Below, in pieces: positions 1 to 5,433 of a DNA stretch of 6,738 bases. Numbering within the stretch: position 1 is the stretch's first letter; every line of letters begins with the position of its first letter. The stretch spans positions 1 to 6,738 of the forward strand of contig JALVVQ010000294.1 of NCBI GenBank assembly GCA_027023325.1, written 5' to 3'. Source of the DNA: Campylobacteraceae bacterium. GTDB taxonomy: Bacteria > Campylobacterota > Campylobacteria > Campylobacterales > Sulfurovaceae. The position numbers and the translations under genes are program-made. The notes below the pieces were generated by a model. The model saw nothing but the letters and a program-made list of their open reading frames with translations, did no database searches and was not told the origin of the DNA.

Positions 1-1048
1 CAATGGAACGATCCTTGCCCTCACGCCAGAGCGCACTGCACTCTACAAGCAGGCCGCCAAGAGAATCTGTGAGATTGCCAAGATGGAGCAGGCAGAACGC
101 GCACAGTACAACCTGCGCAATATCCTCAATGAGAATGCCGTACGCAATGCCTTTGCCGTAGATATGGCAATGGGTGGCAGCTCCAATACGGTACTGCATA
201 TGCTTGCTATCGCCAAAGAAGCGAATGTCGATTTCAACCTCGCTGACATCAACGCTATCAGCAAACGCGTTTCACATATCGCCAAGATCTCCCCCTCATT
301 GACTACCGTACATATGGAAGATATCAATGTCGCAGGTGGTGTGAGTGCGGTGATGCATGAGATGAAAAAGCGGGGGAATGACATCCTTGCAGACAACCCT
401 ACCATCAGTGGGCAGAGTACCTATGAGAAGATTGAGAATACCAAGGTCCTCGATACCAACATCATCCATACGATCGATAACCCCTACTCTGAAGTGGGTG
501 GACTGGCTATCCTCTATGGCAATCTCGCAGAACAGGGTGCCGTGATCAAAACAGCTGGGATTATCGGAGACCGTGCCTTTACTGGAACAGCTGTCTGTTT
601 CAACTCTCAGGATGAGGCGATTGAGGGTATCCTGGCAGGCAAGGTCAAGGCAGGCAATGTCGTAGTCATTCGCTATGAGGGCCCCAAAGGCGGCCCCGGC
701 ATGCAGGAGATGCTCAGTCCTACCAGCCTCATCATGGGGATGGGACTGGGAGACTCTGTCGCACTCATCACTGATGGTCGTTTCTCTGGAGCGACCAGAG
801 GTGCCAGTATCGGACATATCTCTCCTGAAGCGGCAGAAGGCGGCATGATCGGGATGCTGGAGGATGGTGATGAGATCCATCTGGATGTAGACAAGTATAT
901 CTTAGAGGTCAAACTCAGTGATGCAGAGATCGCCAAACGAAAAGCTGCCTTCACGCCAGTCGTAAAAAAGCTGGAGAGTAAGTGGCTCAGACAGTATCGT
1001 GCATTGGTTACCAATGCCAGTAACGGTGCGGTGCTAGAGGCAGAGTAG
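1..1048 (+). CDS. ilvD: Dihydroxy-acid dehydratase, C-terminal part (5' end outside window)
   Basis: IlvD dehydrates 2,3-dihydroxy-isovalerate and 2,3-dihydroxy-3-methylvalerate to the 2-keto acids that precede valine, leucine and isoleucine; it is a cytosolic Fe-S enzyme. The frame is open from base 2, and 348 residues are visible. The family is usually about 555-560 residues, so roughly 210 N-terminal residues, including the Fe-S cysteine region, lie upstream. Visible family motifs are GGSSNT (173-190), NPTISGQ, GGLAILYGNLAEQGAVIKTA, RYEGPKGGPGMQEML and TDGRFSG followed by GHISPEAAEGG. The serine of GRFSG (codon 785-787) is the conserved active-site serine of the IlvD/Edd family. Edd is the main alternative, but the GGLAILYGNLA and GHISPEA blocks favour IlvD. 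GC is high here (33 of 60 bases in 601-660). The gene ends in TAG inside a small inverted repeat and converges on the LysM hydrolase gene. Confidence 0.95.
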   Translation, partial: NGTILALTPERTALYKQAAKRICEIAKMEQAERAQYNLRNILNENAVRNAFAVDMAMGGSSNTVLHMLAIAKEANVDFNLADINAISKRVSHIAKISPSLTTVHMEDINVAGGVSAVMHEMKKRGNDILADNPTISGQSTYEKIENTKVLDTNIIHTIDNPYSEVGGLAILYGNLAEQGAVIKTAGIIGDRAFTGTAVCFNSQDEAIEGILAGKVKAGNVVVIRYEGPKGGPGMQEMLSPTSLIMGMGLGDSVALITDGRFSGATRGASIGHISPEAAEGGMIGMLEDGDEIHLDVDKYILEVKLSDAEIAKRKAAFTPVVKKLESKWLRQYRALVTNASNGAVLEAE

Positions 1049-1055
1049 CCTCTAG
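1034..1055 (+). terminator. Stem-loop over the ilvD stop codon (possible terminator)
   Basis: There is a perfect 8-bp inverted repeat, CTAGAGGC (1034-1041) and GCCTCTAG (1048-1055), with the 6-base loop AGAGTA. The ilvD stop codon TAG (1046-1048) sits in the loop and the first base of the 3' arm. No T tract follows, so it is not a standard intrinsic terminator. It may instead protect the 3' end or end transcription inefficiently. The repeat itself is certain; its role is inferred. Confidence 0.4.
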
Positions 1056-1096
1056 TGAATAGTGAGTGATAGCTAAGCTTGCAGAATGAGGTAGCT

Positions 1097-1113
1097 CTGA
1101 GCCTGTCGAGGCT
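1097..1113. repeat. Small inverted repeat between convergent genes, REP-like CTGAGCCTGTCGA core
   Basis: AGCCT (1100-1104) and AGGCT (1109-1113) pair around a GTCG loop, and the right arm overlaps the stop codon of the minus-strand hydrolase gene (1112-1114). The core CTGAGCCTGTCGA resembles, from memory, a short palindromic element that recurs between genes in many bacterial genomes. Only one copy is visible here, so repetitiveness cannot be shown. No T tract follows on either strand. Confidence 0.35.
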
Positions 1114-2896
1114 AGTTAACCCTTCTTCCCCACTTGAATCTCGCATTGTAGAAAGGTCTGTTGAGGCTGGAAATCACCACGCGATGCTTGGCAGAACTGG
1201 CATGGATAAACTTATTACTCCCGATATAAATACCGACATGATTGACATAGCCTCTTCTTCTATGAGAAGTGTCAAAGAAGATCAAATCTCCTGCCCGCAA
1301 ATTACTCCTACTGACATACTTGCCATAGTAGGCTTGCTTTCTGGAAACTCTTGGTAATCTCACGCCCTTGCTTTTACGAATCACATACTGCGTAAATCCG
1401 GAACAGTCAAAGTGACTCGGTCCGACTGCGCCCCAGACATAGCGCCGACCCAGATATCGCTTTGCCGTTCGGATCACTTGGGAGCCCCCTCTATTACTTC
1501 TGCTTCCCCTGCCATTGAGCAGCGCCATAGCATCTGATAAGCGTCTACTACTTAACTTTCGGCTGCTGCTTCTGGATACTATTCTCGTACGCTTGGATGT
1601 TTTTCTTTTGGCGATACGCTGCTTGGTTGTTCTTTTACTGCTCTCTTTGATCTTGCCGTCTACCGCAAGTACCATACCTCTATGCAGCTTACTTCTCCTG
1701 CTCAGCTTATTGAGTGCTCTGAGTTTTTTGATGGTAGTATGATGCTTTTTGGCAATCAACCAGAGTGTGTCCCCTTTTCGTACTTTATAGCTTTTAGGCT
1801 TGCTTATCTTTATTTTTGTTTCGCCTACTGCCAGCACCATACCTATTTTGAGGCGACTCTTTTTGCCCAGCCTATTGAGTGTTCTTAGTTTTTTGACGGT
1901 GGTTTTGTTTCTCTTGGCAATTCTGGAAAGCGTATCTCCTTTTTTAACTCTATAGGTCTTGAGGACGATTTTAACTTTTTTACTCTTCTTTTTCTTGCTA
2001 GCAACAAAGGCACTTTTTTTCGATACTTTAAGCTTCTGACCTACACGAATCACGCTGCCTGCTTTGATATCGTTGAGCACCATGATCTCCTTGAGTGTGA
2101 CATGGTTTTTCTTGGCGATCGAAAAGAGTGTGTCCCCACTCTCCACCTCATAAATACCCTTGCTCTTCTTCTCTTTTCTTGCAGCAACGACCACCTTCTC
2201 TTTAGGCATGCCTTCCGGGAAATAGGTATTAGTAGGTACGGTGATAGCCTGTCCTACACGGATCAACGCATTGTATGCCATGCCATTGGCCTCTCTGACC
2301 TCTTTGGTCGTGGTATGGTGCTTGCGCGCGATGATGAAGAGCGTATCCCCTTTGGCTATCGTGTAGGTCACCTTTCCTTTTTTGACAGTTTTCTGGGCGA
2401 CCTTTTTCTGCGTTACTTTACTATCTGGGAAATAGGTATTGGTAGGTACCTTGATCATCTGTCCTACACGAATCAGTACATTTCGCTCCATGCCATTAGC
2501 ATCTCTGACCTCTTGGGTAGTGGTATGATGTTTGCGTGCAATGGTAAAAAGCGTATCTCCCTTGGCTATCGTATAGGAGACCTTTCCTTTTTTGCTTCTC
2601 TTGCTGCTTTTTTGAGAGACTTTCTGCTGCTTTTTACTTGGGCTGCTTTTTGATGACTTGGGGAAGTAGGTATTGGTAGGTACCCTGAGAAGCTGTCCTA
2701 CTCGGATCAGCTGTCCTCTCTCCAGACTGTTGCTCTTGCGCACCTCTTCTGTGGTTGCATGATGCTTTCTGGCAATCGTAAAAAGTGTGTCACCCGGCTG
2801 AACTGTATACTCTTTGATCTTGATCTTTGTTCTTTTTGCCTGTAGTGCGGTGACAGATACAGCTGCGATTAAAAATGCTAGTAATACTTTTTTCAT
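1112..2896 (-). CDS. Exported peptidoglycan hydrolase with six LysM domains and C-terminal NlpC/P60 peptidase
   Basis: This is a probable cell-wall endopeptidase of 594 residues acting in the periplasm. A signal peptide (1-20, ending ALQA) precedes six LysM peptidoglycan-binding modules at about 30-73, 108-151, 178-221, 249-291, 315-357 and 370-412, each with a (K/P/S)GDTL core. A strongly basic Ser/Arg/Lys linker follows (about 413-470). The NlpC/P60 domain has its nucleophile in FDCSGF (Cys498), a histidine in NHVGIYIG (His553) and a third polar residue at His565 (FIHAS), so the triad is complete. The family cleaves D-glutamyl to diamino-acid bonds of the stem peptide. The ATG at 2896 is chosen because MKKVLLAFL starts a clean signal peptide and GGGGAG (2909-2914) lies 12 bases upstream; a TTG at 2908 abuts that site and is unlikely. 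A strong promoter precedes it. Six LysM copies is a high number. Exact substrate and a role in cell separation are inferred. Confidence 0.92.
   Translation of the reverse strand: MKKVLLAFLIAAVSVTALQAKRTKIKIKEYTVQPGDTLFTIARKHHATTEEVRKSNSLERGQLIRVGQLLRVPTNTYFPKSSKSSPSKKQQKVSQKSSKRSKKGKVSYTIAKGDTLFTIARKHHTTTQEVRDANGMERNVLIRVGQMIKVPTNTYFPDSKVTQKKVAQKTVKKGKVTYTIAKGDTLFIIARKHHTTTKEVREANGMAYNALIRVGQAITVPTNTYFPEGMPKEKVVVAARKEKKSKGIYEVESGDTLFSIAKKNHVTLKEIMVLNDIKAGSVIRVGQKLKVSKKSAFVASKKKKSKKVKIVLKTYRVKKGDTLSRIAKRNKTTVKKLRTLNRLGKKSRLKIGMVLAVGETKIKISKPKSYKVRKGDTLWLIAKKHHTTIKKLRALNKLSRRSKLHRGMVLAVDGKIKESSKRTTKQRIAKRKTSKRTRIVSRSSSRKLSSRRLSDAMALLNGRGSRSNRGGSQVIRTAKRYLGRRYVWGAVGPSHFDCSGFTQYVIRKSKGVRLPRVSRKQAYYGKYVSRSNLRAGDLIFFDTSHRRRGYVNHVGIYIGSNKFIHASSAKHRVVISSLNRPFYNARFKWGRRVN
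2217..2683 (-). repeat. Near-identical DNA repeats encoding LysM modules 1-3
   Basis: A 23-base stretch that encodes VPTNTYFP (reverse strand) occurs at 2217-2239, 2427-2449 and 2661-2683, with one or two mismatches. The spacing is 210 and 234 bases, one LysM module plus linker each. The neighbouring KGDTLF and ARKHHTTT blocks are also conserved. LysM 4-6 lack the TNTYFP tail. This points to recent tandem duplication within the gene, and these copies could recombine or be misassembled. Confidence 0.8.
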
Positions 2897-2933
2897 ACGC
2901 TTTATCAACTCCCCATTGTTAAGTTATTCTCTA

Positions 2934-2962
2934 ATTCTATACTAAATAATATCAGTTGTCAA
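2934..2962 (-). promoter_or_regulatory. Sigma-70 type promoter of the LysM hydrolase gene
   Basis: On the minus strand, TTGACA (2957-2962) and TAGAAT (2934-2939) are separated by exactly 17 bases. This gives a perfect -35 box and a -10 box with one mismatch. Transcription would start near 2927, leaving a leader of about 30 bases that contains the GGGGAG ribosome binding site. It is the best-formed promoter in the window. Confidence 0.75.
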
Positions 2963-3055
2963 GTAAAATCCATATTTTTTAATAAAATTTTACTATATTC
3001 TGTTTATTTAGCGCAATATATAACTGAAATATACCCAATTTGAGATAATGAAAAA

Positions 3056-3070
3056 TTAACCATTGGTTAA
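3056..3070. promoter_or_regulatory. 15-bp palindrome, candidate operator
   Basis: TTAACCA (3056-3062) and TGGTTAA (3064-3070) form a perfect inverted repeat around one central T. It lies 22 bases upstream of the TATAAT box of the lipoprotein gene, where a -35 box would be, and no -35 consensus is present. This position suits a dimeric transcription factor, either an activator replacing the -35 contact or a repressor. The factor is unknown. Confidence 0.4.
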
Positions 3071-3092
3071 AACAGTAAACAGAGAATTTTAG

Positions 3093-3098
3093 TATAAT
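3093..3098 (+). promoter_or_regulatory. -10 box of the lipoprotein gene
   Basis: A perfect TATAAT lies 17 bases before the chosen ATG. No -35 box is found 16-18 bases upstream, but the upstream DNA is AT-rich with short A/T runs, as is usual for campylobacterial sigma-70 promoters. A start near 3105 would give a very short leader that begins at the ribosome binding site AAGGG (3106-3110). Confidence 0.55.
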
Positions 3099-3115
3099 TG
3101 CAAAAAAGGGATACT

Positions 3116-3589
3116 ATGTATACACACAGATTATGGCTAGTGCCTACACTCCTCCTATTTCTCGGTGCCTGCCAGCAAAATAACGAAGAAACAGATAGCA
3201 ACAAGGCAAAAATCAGCAAGCCCCTCCAGACCTCTATCCAAAATAATACACCTGTGGCCAAACCCACAGCAAAACAAAGCACTGCTGCCACTCTAGGCAT
3301 TACGGTAGAGGACGACAAGATCATTATAGATACCAGACAAACAAAAGATTTTCTTCGAGGCATCGGAGACAAGATGAAGCACAGCTTTCAAAAGATCGAG
3401 AATAGCTTACGGAAAGAAAAGATCTCTTCACCCAATGAAACAGGCATCATTGTCAACGATACAAGCATACAAATAGATCTAAACAAAACAGAACACTTCA
3501 TGGAAAAATGGATGCGAAGTATGGAGTCAGTCGTAAATGAACTCAACAAAACGATGGGAGAGATAGAAAGAAGTCTTCCTCAGAGATAG
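3116..3589 (+). CDS. Small lipoprotein with two copies of a ~40-residue unit, function unknown
   Basis: This 157-residue protein is not recognised. The N terminus has a hydrophobic stretch and the lipobox LGAC, so Cys19 should be lipidated after cleavage. A polar, Asn/Lys/Thr-rich linker (20-60) follows. Residues 61-100 and 110-149 then align without gaps as two copies of one unit (10 of 40 identical): G-I-x-V-x-D-x-x-I-x-I-D, then T-x-x-F and a charged helix. Each unit reads as a short beta hairpin followed by an amphipathic helix. The ATG at 3116 is preceded by AAGGG with a 5-base gap; a TTG at 3098 falls inside the -10 box and would spoil the signal peptide. It is transcribed alone, divergent from the LysM hydrolase. 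Lysine after the lipobox cysteine is absent (Gln20), so inner or outer membrane placement cannot be told. A cell-envelope role is inferred from location only. Confidence 0.8.
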   Translation: MYTHRLWLVPTLLLFLGACQQNNEETDSNKAKISKPLQTSIQNNTPVAKPTAKQSTAATLGITVEDDKIIIDTRQTKDFLRGIGDKMKHSFQKIENSLRKEKISSPNETGIIVNDTSIQIDLNKTEHFMEKWMRSMESVVNELNKTMGEIERSLPQR

Positions 3590-3594
3590 GAAGA

Positions 3595-3638
3595 TCCAGC
3601 AGCAAGCAAATACTTGGCTGGAAATAAAATTATTTTTT
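3595..3638 (+). terminator. Probable terminator after the lipoprotein gene
   Basis: TCCAGC (3595-3600) pairs with GCTGGA (3617-3622), and inside it CAAG (3603-3606) pairs with CTTG (3613-3616) around a CAAATA loop. AG is bulged on the left. An A/T stretch follows, with a T6 run at 3633-3638, separated from the stem by about ten A-rich bases. The T run overlaps the end of rplT. On the minus strand the stem has no T tract after it, so it suits the plus strand better. Confidence 0.5.
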
Positions 3639-3986
3639 AAGTGCTGCTTTGGAAGCATCAGCAACTTTGGTAAATGATTCAGGTGCGTTCATTGCCATAT
3701 CTGCAAGGATTTTTCTGTCTAGCTCGATATTGGCTAGTTTGAGTCCATGCATGAAAGTAGAGTAGTTCATACCATTCAGTCTCGCTGCCGCATTGATACG
3801 GACAATCCAGAGTCTTCTGAAGTCTCTCTTCTTTTGTCTTCTGTCTCTATATGCATATACAAGTGAGCGCTCAAGTTGCTCTTTTGCTTTTCTGAAGTGT
3901 TTTCTTCTACCGCTGTAGAATCCTCTGGCTTGTTTTAGTAGTCTTTTATGTCGTCTGGTTCGTACGACACCTGTTTTTACTCTCAT
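3630..3986 (-). CDS. rplT: 50S ribosomal protein L20
   Basis: L20 binds 23S rRNA early in assembly of the large ribosomal subunit. The 118-residue length is typical of the family. The basic N terminus (MRVKTGVVRTRRHK, then ARGFYSGRRKHFRKAKEQ) is the rRNA-binding extension. The block RDRRQKKRDFRRLWIVRINAAAR (about 47-69) and NYSTFMHGLK (74-83) are family hallmarks. The start ATG at 3986 has AAAGGA five bases upstream. It lies 97 bases downstream of rpmI on the same strand with no promoter recognised in the spacer, so the two are probably co-transcribed. In well-studied bacteria L20 represses translation of this operon by binding its mRNA; the repeated leader element found here may serve that purpose (inference). 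Confidence 0.98.
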   Translation of the reverse strand: MRVKTGVVRTRRHKRLLKQARGFYSGRRKHFRKAKEQLERSLVYAYRDRRQKKRDFRRLWIVRINAAARLNGMNYSTFMHGLKLANIELDRKILADMAMNAPESFTKVADASKAALKK

Positions 3987-4002
3987 GGTTTTCCTTTACC
4001 GT

Positions 4003-4026
4003 TTTCTGTATTTAGAAATAGGTGTC
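4003..4026 (-). promoter_or_regulatory. Leader element upstream of rplT, copy 2 of a duplicated motif
   Basis: The plus-strand 17-mer CTGTATTTAGAAATAGG (4006-4022) matches 15 of 17 bases of the element before rpmI, and the match continues over GTC with one mismatch. It ends 19 bases before the rplT start codon. On the mRNA, TTTC (4015-4018) can pair with GAAA (4003-4006) around an 8-base loop, placing a small stem-loop just before the ribosome binding site. A TTGACA (4023-4028) lies at its upstream edge but no -10 box follows. Confidence 0.5.
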
Positions 4027-4050
4027 AAGCATTTTCTCTGCCTGAACTTG

Positions 4051-4063
4051 CCCCTAATCGGGG
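4051..4063 (-). promoter_or_regulatory. GC stem-loop in the rpmI-rplT spacer
   Basis: CCCC (4051-4054) and GGGG (4060-4063) flank a 5-base loop in an otherwise AT-rich spacer, 20 bases after the rpmI stop codon. No T tract follows on the minus strand, so it is not a clear terminator. It may be an RNA-processing or stability element, or part of a folded rplT leader. Confidence 0.35.
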
Positions 4064-4083
4064 GTTACTTGTCTATCTGTCAG

Positions 4084-4275
4084 TTATGCGATACACGCTT
4101 TGATGTTTGCAGCATCTGCACTGTCAACATACTTGGCTGATCTCATCTGTCTGTGGTGTTTACCATCGACTTTGGTCAGGATGTGGCTTCTGTACGCCGT
4201 TCCTCTTTTGATCTTGCCGCTTTTTTTCACTTTAAAGCGCTTGACAGCACCTTTAACGCTCTTCATTTTTGGCAT
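4084..4275 (-). CDS. rpmI: 50S ribosomal protein L35
   Basis: L35 is a small basic protein of the large ribosomal subunit. The 63 residues match the usual family length (about 64). The N terminus MPKMKSVKGAVKRFK and the block SGKIKRGTAYRSHILTK are diagnostic. The ATG at 4275 has AAGGAG six bases upstream. It is the first gene of the unit with rplT. The usual upstream neighbour infC is absent: the next gene upstream is divergent and encodes a phosphatase. As I recall, Campylobacter also keeps rpmI-rplT apart from thrS-infC, so this is lineage-typical and not a local break. Confidence 0.97.
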   Translation of the reverse strand: MPKMKSVKGAVKRFKVKKSGKIKRGTAYRSHILTKVDGKHHRQMRSAKYVDSADAANIKACIA

Positions 4276-4291
4276 CTTGGCTCCTTTCTTG

Positions 4292-4319
4292 TATTTCCCT
4301 GCATATAGAAATAGGGGTC
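4292..4319 (-). promoter_or_regulatory. Leader element upstream of rpmI, copy 1 of a duplicated motif
   Basis: The plus-strand 17-mer CTGCATATAGAAATAGG (4299-4315) is nearly the same as that before rplT and ends 23 bases before the rpmI start codon. On the mRNA TATTTC (4308-4313) can pair with GAAATA (4292-4297) around a 10-base loop, just upstream of AAGGAG. With transcription starting near 4316, this would be the very 5' end of the message. It is a candidate translational operator. Confidence 0.5.
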
Positions 4320-4322
4320 GGT

Positions 4323-4328
4323 ATTATA
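4323..4328 (-). promoter_or_regulatory. -10 box of the rpmI-rplT operon
   Basis: TATAAT on the minus strand (4323-4328) lies inside the short palindrome GGTATAATACC. The upstream DNA (4335-4360) is AT-rich with T runs and has no convincing -35 box at the normal distance, as in many campylobacterial promoters. Transcription should begin near 4316. Confidence 0.6.
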
Positions 4329-4425
4329 CCGAGTTATTCTAAAATATTTATGTATTTGTCGCATCGTACTGCTGGGCATGGGATTTTGATAGACTATCTT
4401 TTATACATCATATCAACGGAAACTA

Positions 4426-4454
4426 TTGCAATCTTGCAATGAATATGCTACTAT
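4426..4454 (+). promoter_or_regulatory. Promoter of the App1-type phosphatase gene
   Basis: TTGCAA (4426-4431) and TACTAT (4449-4454) are 17 bases apart, and TGC directly before the -10 box makes it an extended -10. The start would be near 4461, about 32 bases before the ATG. TTGCAAT occurs twice (4426-4432 and 4434-4440), an 8-base-spaced direct repeat over and just after the -35 box that could be bound by a regulator. Confidence 0.6.
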
Positions 4455-4492
4455 TGTCCCACCACATACTCCCAAAAAATACAAGGACAGCC

Positions 4493-5401
4493 ATGTCTAA
4501 AAAACTTTTATCTCTTATTGTCTTTCTGTGCCTAGGTGTATCACTCCAAGCCAAAGACAATATTGTCGTCTATCATGCTTATGGCAATGCCCGTCAAGTA
4601 ATTGTACAGGGGCGCATGGAAAAGAAGAGAGCCTTGAAGCCTGTTGACAAAGAGGATGGGTGGCTAAGGAACCTTTGGAGGAGAGTCAAACAGGTAAAGG
4701 CAGATGATATCAAACATGCCTTTGTCGTCCTCTCTGTCAACCATGAGCGTTTTACGGTCAACGGCGACAATGAGGGGTATTTTGAGTTTAATGTCCGAAC
4801 CAAACAAACATTTAACATGGGGTATCAAGAGATCACCCTACACATCAAAGAAAATCAAAATCTACATAAAACCCATGCGACCATTATTGACACTACGCCA
4901 TTACTAGGCATTATCTCTGATTTTGATGATACGATGATCGTCTCAGAGGTAACAGACAAGATTCACTTGGGCATCAATACGCTATTCAAAAACTATAAAC
5001 AGAGGGTTATTGTACCCACCATGCTAAAACGATTTAAAAAGATCCTCGCACAAAATCCCAAAGGCACACCAAGCACACTGTTTATACTCTCAGGCTCTCC
5101 ACAGCAACTTTTTACACCGATTGAGCAGTTTCTGGACTATCATCACTTTCCCAAGCATACACTGATCCTCAAAAAAGCACATGGAGAAAACAAAGACCCC
5201 CTCACCAACCAATTTGCCTACAAAACCCAAAAGATAGAACGACTCATTCGACTCTACCCCCAAATGCGATGGGTGATGTTCGGAGATAGCGGAGAAAAAG
5301 ATGCAGGAATTTATGCATTTATCAAAAAGAAGTATCCCAAAAAAGTCCAAAGCTACCATATACGCGATGTTGACAATGGGAAGATCAAAACATATAAATA
5401 A
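4493..5401 (+). CDS. Exported App1-type (DUF2183) HAD phosphatase, putative phosphatidate phosphatase
   Basis: This 302-residue protein has a signal peptide (MSKKLLSLIVFLCLGVSLQA, 1-20) and so probably acts in the periplasm. Residues about 24-130 form the beta-rich N-terminal region of the family (VVYHAYGNARQVIVQGR, then a GYFEF block). The catalytic part carries HAD motifs: DFDDT (143-147, nucleophile Asp143 and acid Asp145), LSGSPQQLF (Ser200) and GDSGEKD (264-270, metal-binding Asp265). Yeast App1 with these motifs converts phosphatidate to diacylglycerol. For bacterial homologues the substrate is mostly untested, so lipid dephosphorylation in the envelope is inferred. The ATG at 4493 is chosen because AAGGA lies five bases upstream and the signal peptide starts there; an in-frame ATG at 4439 lies upstream of the predicted transcript start. 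It is divergent from rpmI and stands alone, with no clear terminator in the 32 bases before the next gene. Confidence 0.88.
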   Translation: MSKKLLSLIVFLCLGVSLQAKDNIVVYHAYGNARQVIVQGRMEKKRALKPVDKEDGWLRNLWRRVKQVKADDIKHAFVVLSVNHERFTVNGDNEGYFEFNVRTKQTFNMGYQEITLHIKENQNLHKTHATIIDTTPLLGIISDFDDTMIVSEVTDKIHLGINTLFKNYKQRVIVPTMLKRFKKILAQNPKGTPSTLFILSGSPQQLFTPIEQFLDYHHFPKHTLILKKAHGENKDPLTNQFAYKTQKIERLIRLYPQMRWVMFGDSGEKDAGIYAFIKKKYPKKVQSYHIRDVDNGKIKTYK

Positions 5402-5433
5402 CCTGTAGATTTTAGGCGTTTAACACTTCTTGC

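Noticed and set aside
673..1146. Minus-strand open frame of 157 codons opposite ilvD
   Set aside because: It lies antisense to the strongly conserved ilvD catalytic region, has no ribosome binding site and has low-complexity Ser-rich composition. It is a shadow of ilvD.
2102..2653. Plus-strand open frame of 183 codons opposite the LysM gene
   Set aside because: It is antisense to the LysM repeats and its apparent internal repeats simply mirror them. No start signal is seen.
2217..2683. Regularly spaced near-identical repeats that could suggest a CRISPR-like array
   Set aside because: The period is 210-234 bases and follows the LysM protein modules in frame, so the repeats are coding duplications.
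4000..4028. TTGACA upstream of rplT as a separate promoter
   Set aside because: No -10 box lies 15-19 bases downstream on the minus strand. The sequence belongs to the leader element shared with rpmI.
4439..4492. Upstream ATG extending the phosphatase by 18 residues
   Set aside because: It overlaps the promoter, lies before the predicted transcript start and would bury the signal peptide. The ATG at 4493 has a good ribosome binding site.
5411..5424. TTTAGGCGTTTAAC resembling an integron attC core site
   Set aside because: The 32-base gap between convergent genes has no second core or folded arms, and the three genes beside it are overlapping, unlike cassettes.
5402..5433. Terminator between the phosphatase gene and the three-gene unit
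   Set aside because: Only a 3-bp CCT/AGG pairing could be found, with no T run after it.
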